Shown: piece after piece, positions 60,823 through 64,000 of the stretch
Position numbering within the stretch: the first letter of the stretch is position 1
Layout of the letters: each line of letters begins with the position of its first letter
Source: Methylopumilus sp036745495
Lineage (GTDB): Bacteria; Pseudomonadota; Gammaproteobacteria; Burkholderiales; Methylophilaceae
NCBI GenBank assembly: GCA_036745495.1
Contig: DAIOGA010000001.1
Coordinates: forward strand, 62,001 to 126,000
DNA: 64,000 bases
Direction: 5' to 3'
Made by a program: the position numbers and the translations under genes
The notes under the pieces: generated by a model
What the model was told of the DNA's origin: nothing
What the model saw: the letters and a program-made list of their open reading frames with translations, nothing else
The model's database searches: none

Positions 60823-62718
60823 ATGAATGCATCCCTTCCCAATCAAAATCAATTCAAAGATCTAAATGAAAAACAAATTGAAGCTGTCACGCTTCAAAAT
60901 GAATCTGCACTCATTTTAGCTGGCGCAGGAAGCGGCAAAACTAAAGTATTGACTTCTAGAATTTCATGGCTTATCCAAACGAATGTGGTGAGTCCTTTTG
61001 GACTTATTGCCGTAACATTTACCAACAAAGCTGCAAAGGAAATGCTACAAAGAATAACCATGCAACTCCCCATTAATACAAGAGGTATGTGGGTGGGCAC
61101 ATTCCACGGTTTATGCAATCGATTTCTTAAAACACACGCAAGAGATGCCGACTTACCTGATACATTTCAGATTCTGGATAGTCAGGATCAGTTATCTCTC
61201 ATCAAGAGAACTATGAAAACCATGAATGTGGATGATGAGACTTATGCACCAAAACAAGTGCAGCACTATATTAATGGATGTAAAGATGAGGGATTAAGAG
61301 CTGCTCATGTCGATACTTACGACACACATTCAAAAAAATTAAATGAAATATATCTTGAATATGAAAAGCAATGTCAAAAAGAAGGCTTAGTTGATTTTGG
61401 TGAATTACTTTTAAGATGCTATGAGCTTTTTGAAAAAAATGCAGCAATACGTCAACACTATCAAGATCGATTTAAACATATTCTGATTGACGAATTTCAA
61501 GACACAAGCGAACTTCAATATAAGTGGTTAAAACTTCTTGCGGGCAATAGTAGTTTTGTATTTGCTGTAGGTGATGATGATCAATCTATCTATAGCTTTA
61601 GAGGTGCAAGGGTTGGAAATATGAAAGACATGGAAAGAGACTTTCATGTCAAACAAATTATTAAGCTCGAACAAAACTACAGATCTAAAAGTAATATCCT
61701 CAATACAGCAAATGCCATTATTGATCATAATAAAAATAGATTGGGCAAGAATTTGTGGACTTCAGCTGGAGAAGGTGACCCTATTAGAATCTATACCGGC
61801 CATACAGATATTGATGAAGCTAAATTTATTGTAGATGAAATCAAAATGCTTCATAGAGAAGGCGTCCCACTAAATCATATTGCTATTCTTTATAGAAGCA
61901 ATGCTCAGTCTCGGGTTCTTGAACACAACATTTTTTCATCTAACCTACCTTATCGTGTCTATGGCGGGTTGCGTTTCTTTGAGCGCGCCGAAATTAAACA
62001 CGCTATCGCTTATCTAAGACTCATTGCAAATAAAAATGATGACAGTGCTTTTTTAAGAATTGTGAATTTTCCGACGCGTGGCATTGGTAGTCGATCATTA
62101 GAAAGCCTGCAAGATATTTCTAGGCGCGATAATTGTAGTTTATGGGATGCCGCACAGAAATCATCAGATCACGCGCCTGCAATCAAAAAGGGCTTGCCTT
62201 ACTTCATCCATCTCATAAAACATATTGAAAGTGGTTTTGAAGGGCTAACGCTTCCTCAAATGATTGATCTTATTATTAATGAATCAGGACTTAAAGATCA
62301 CTATACCAACGAAAAAGATGGTCTTGATAGAGTATCCAACTTAAATGAATTAGTTTCTGCTGCCGCAACTTTTCTAAATAATGANNNNNNNNNNNNNNNN
62401 NNNNNNNNNNNNNNNNNNNNNNNNNNNNNNNNNNNNNNNNNNNNNNNNNNNNNNNNNNNNNNNNNNNNNNNNNNNNNNNNNNNNATTAATACTATTAATT
62501 TTAAAAATAATGTAGATCAAATTGAGGAGAATTATTCGCAACCTACTCAGCAGAAACATACTTGGCGTATTGGTGAGTCTGTCATGCATGAAAAATTTGG
62601 CCAAGGAACTGTTCTAGGCTATGAAGGTAACTCCGACGACTTAAGAATTCAAATTAAATTTAATAAAGCAGGCACGAAATGGCTTGCGATGGAATACGCA
62701 AAACTCTTTAAACGCTAA
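60823..62718 (+). CDS. UvrD/Rep-family DNA helicase, gapped
   Basis: An SF1A helicase in repair or replication restart. The protein shows motif I LAGAGSGKTKVL near 31-42, DEFQDTSELQYKWL near 222-235, GDDDQSIYSFRGA near 250-262, the QNYRS region, and VYGGLRFFERAEIKHAIAYL near 383-402. At residue 520 a 100-N gap removes motifs V and VI. The last 77 residues include a C-terminal domain (MHEKFGQGTVLGYEG) like the UvrD/PcrA tail, which favours UvrD over Rep. Family length is about 720, so well over 100 residues are missing. Confidence 0.93.
   Translation: MNASLPNQNQFKDLNEKQIEAVTLQNESALILAGAGSGKTKVLTSRISWLIQTNVVSPFGLIAVTFTNKAAKEMLQRITMQLPINTRGMWVGTFHGLCNRFLKTHARDADLPDTFQILDSQDQLSLIKRTMKTMNVDDETYAPKQVQHYINGCKDEGLRAAHVDTYDTHSKKLNEIYLEYEKQCQKEGLVDFGELLLRCYELFEKNAAIRQHYQDRFKHILIDEFQDTSELQYKWLKLLAGNSSFVFAVGDDDQSIYSFRGARVGNMKDMERDFHVKQIIKLEQNYRSKSNILNTANAIIDHNKNRLGKNLWTSAGEGDPIRIYTGHTDIDEAKFIVDEIKMLHREGVPLNHIAILYRSNAQSRVLEHNIFSSNLPYRVYGGLRFFERAEIKHAIAYLRLIANKNDDSAFLRIVNFPTRGIGSRSLESLQDISRRDNCSLWDAAQKSSDHAPAIKKGLPYFIHLIKHIESGFEGLTLPQMIDLIINESGLKDHYTNEKDGLDRVSNLNELVSAAATFLNNXXXXXXXXXXXXXXXXXXXXXXXXXXXXXXXXXXINTINFKNNVDQIEENYSQPTQQKHTWRIGESVMHEKFGQGTVLGYEGNSDDLRIQIKFNKAGTKWLAMEYAKLFKR
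62385..62484. other. Assembly gap of 100 N inside the helicase gene
   Basis: Exactly 100 N. The frame continues on both sides, but conserved motifs V and VI and their flanks, over 100 residues, are absent. The true gap is probably near 400 bases. Confidence 0.93.
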
Positions 62719-63485
62719 TAGCTTTTGGCGGATTTAAAAATATCTCGGTAACTGATATATTGAAATGCAAACATCACTGATGTGATTACAAGTAATGCAA
62801 AGAAAATAATCGCGCCCATCAATGAAGGTCCTATCGAAGGAAAGAACGAAGCTAGAGACCCGATCAACAAGCCACACGACAACATAAATAATATCGCTGT
62901 TGTTGAAAAAATAAGCCATGAAAGGCCTAATGGGGCAATATACATTAAGCATCCTGCGATACTTGATTTGATCGATTTAAAGAGTGAGTAATGGTTATAA
63001 ACGATTAACATCGGTGAAAACCAAGTCGCCATAAGCAATGGAAGTAAAAGTAAGATTAATTTTCCTATCATTGGTACAAAATTATTGATTACACTGACCA
63101 ACTCATTATTGTTTTCTGATAATTTAATAAATTCTTGCATTTCAGAATTTAAGACTATCGTCACTAAGCCAGCATAAGTTAAACAGATAAGGCCAAGTGT
63201 TAATAACGTAGCTAGTCTAGGTTTAATTTTTTCATATATTGCTAAAAATTTTTCAGCCTTATTCTTGTCATGAATTTTGTAAAAGTTCACTGCGAATACT
63301 AAAAATATTGGCCAAATCAAAATAGATGCAATTGAAAAAACTTGAATCATAGGCATTGAAGGCAACAACATAAAAATAAAGAGATAAGCTAGACTCAGCA
63401 TCAAAGATTGATTGGGTGTTTTTTTGAAGAGCATAAAACTTTCTTTATTCCAACGAATAGAATCTCGGAATGTAATTTTTTTCAT
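62715..63485 (-). CDS. BPSS1780-family membrane protein
   Basis: The 256 residues have six hydrophobic segments separated by short loops, with a conserved WFSPMLIVYNHYSLFKSIKSS stretch cut here as WFSPMLIVYNHYS near 155-167. Betaproteobacterial genomes carry proteins of this kind next to a homoserine kinase gene, as here, annotated BPSS1780. The function is unknown. The stop overlaps the end of the helicase gene by 4 bases on the other strand. Confidence 0.85.
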   Translation of the reverse strand: MKKITFRDSIRWNKESFMLFKKTPNQSLMLSLAYLFIFMLLPSMPMIQVFSIASILIWPIFLVFAVNFYKIHDKNKAEKFLAIYEKIKPRLATLLTLGLICLTYAGLVTIVLNSEMQEFIKLSENNNELVSVINNFVPMIGKLILLLLPLLMATWFSPMLIVYNHYSLFKSIKSSIAGCLMYIAPLGLSWLIFSTTAILFMLSCGLLIGSLASFFPSIGPSLMGAIIFFALLVITSVMFAFQYISYRDIFKSAKSY

Positions 63486-63503
63486 ATTAATTGACCTTAA
63501 AAT

Positions 63504-64000
63504 TTATGAACCAATACGTTGTTTTAAAATTTTCTTAAAATGATTGGGGTCTTTTGTATAGGTAAGCTCGCCCTCTTCTACATGATAGAAATCGTTGAGC
63601 CTTGAAACCCAAAATCTTAATGACGCCAATCTCAATACATCATTCCAAGCTTGATCTTCATTATCATTAAATGATCTTATCTTTTTATAGGCATCTAAGA
63701 AAGCATTCAATCTAGCTTTGTCAAAAGAACCGTCATCATTCACACACCAATCATTCACAGCAATTGCCACATCTAAAATAAGATAATCTGTGCATGCATA
63801 ATAGAAATCTATAAAACCTGTTACTTCATCATTTAAAAAAAGTACATTGTCCCTGAATAAATCTCCATGAATCGTGGATATAGGGAGCTTATAATTTTGT
63901 TTTTCTTGATAAAGAATTTCTTCTTTTAATAATTGACTCTCATCTTGAGGCAATGCATCAAATAAAGATTCAGCTGTTTTTTTGATCCAGTTAAGATTTC
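63504..64000 (-). CDS. thrB: Homoserine kinase, aminoglycoside phosphotransferase type (5' end outside window)
   Basis: The C-terminal 165 residues of an APH-like ThrB are visible. The catalytic motif HGDLFRDNVLF (with the catalytic Asp) is followed by VTGFIDFYYACTDYLILDVAIA, in which the second Asp of the pair binds metal, cut here as VTGFIDFYYA. The frame is open to the window edge (NLNWIKKTAESLFDALPQDE), so the gene starts upstream. This type II enzyme replaces the GHMP homoserine kinase in many betaproteobacteria. It lies 18 bases upstream of BPSS1780. Confidence 0.9.
   Translation of the reverse strand, partial: NLNWIKKTAESLFDALPQDESQLLKEEILYQEKQNYKLPISTIHGDLFRDNVLFLNDEVTGFIDFYYACTDYLILDVAIAVNDWCVNDDGSFDKARLNAFLDAYKKIRSFNDNEDQAWNDVLRLASLRFWVSRLNDFYHVEEGELTYTKDPNHFKKILKQRIGS

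Noticed and set aside
1..64000. CRISPR array, prophage, insertion sequence or defence island
   Set aside because: No spaced direct repeats, transposase, integrase, phage or nuclease-type genes were seen; the content is core metabolism, translation and envelope genes.

Overview
The window is a dense, AT-rich stretch of a bacterial chromosome made almost entirely of core genes. No insertion sequence, prophage, CRISPR array or plasmid function is visible. The gene content points to a betaproteobacterium: a cox locus with a tiny assembly-protein gene between ctaD and ctaG, a DUF3683-type FAD/Fe-S oxidoreductase, BPSS1780 next to homoserine kinase, coaE-zapD-yacG, and HrcA/CIRCE-controlled groESL. 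Low GC, short or overlapping gene junctions and frequent TTG/GTG starts suggest a streamlined aquatic member of Methylophilaceae (Methylopumilus/OM43-like). That placement is inference; no 16S rRNA or methanol dehydrogenase gene is present. The sequence is a draft scaffold: three runs of exactly 100 N lie inside genes, and the missing protein domains show that each real gap is larger than 100 bases. Outside these runs no gene-free stretch exceeds about 215 bases.

Layout. 1-5760 (minus): murJ-ribF-ileS-lspA and the start of an unknown gene. 5973-6236: rpsT. 6263-10717 (minus): rplU-rpmA, a terminator, then obgE-proB-purE-purK. 10883-11851: a polyprenyl diphosphate synthase gene, facing an unknown small protein. 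12297-14300: coaE-zapD-yacG-PCu(A)C copper chaperone. 14303-17827 (minus): cysS-argJ-Nudix/ThiE-like fusion. 17953-22080: a TPR protein, an L,D-transpeptidase, two cyclophilins and lpxH. 22077-23020 (minus): ribH-nusB. 23069-27317: an OFA-type transporter diverging from phoBR, which has a three-repeat Pho box, then a lipoprotein-like gene. 27321-30401 (minus): the DUF3683 oxidoreductase. 30604-31949: hemJ and a PfkB kinase.

31950-42356 is a respiratory block for an aa3-type cytochrome c oxidase. It holds subunits II, I and III (ctaC, ctaD, ctaE), the copper-insertion factor ctaG, a 40-residue assembly protein, SURF1, a Sco-like CxxxC protein, a TlpA-like thioredoxin, heme A biosynthesis (ctaA, ctaB), a cytochrome c5-type protein, DUF2909 and DUF2244 membrane proteins, and apaH. 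With the PCu(A)C chaperone upstream and hemJ nearby, the window covers most of the copper, heme and assembly supply for this oxidase.

42402-51435 carries tRNA-Leu(CAA), queA, a secreted unknown protein, a DUF1097-like membrane protein, proS, a HolD-like protein with rimI and tsaB, a DinG/YoaA helicase, an NlpC/P60 hydrolase and a SelT/W-like protein. 51554-58593 carries ctpA, coq7, DUF2322, OsmC, FKBP, dacB, bioA and an aldo/keto reductase. 58664-64000 carries CIRCE-groS-groL, a gapped uvrD/rep helicase, BPSS1780 and the 3' part of thrB.

I found no clearly new multi-gene system. The items most worth checking are the short cox assembly gene with an intra-operon hairpin before it, the triple Pho box, the doubly controlled groESL promoter, the divergent ThiE-like fusion, the HolD-like protein and the hidden sizes of the three gaps.
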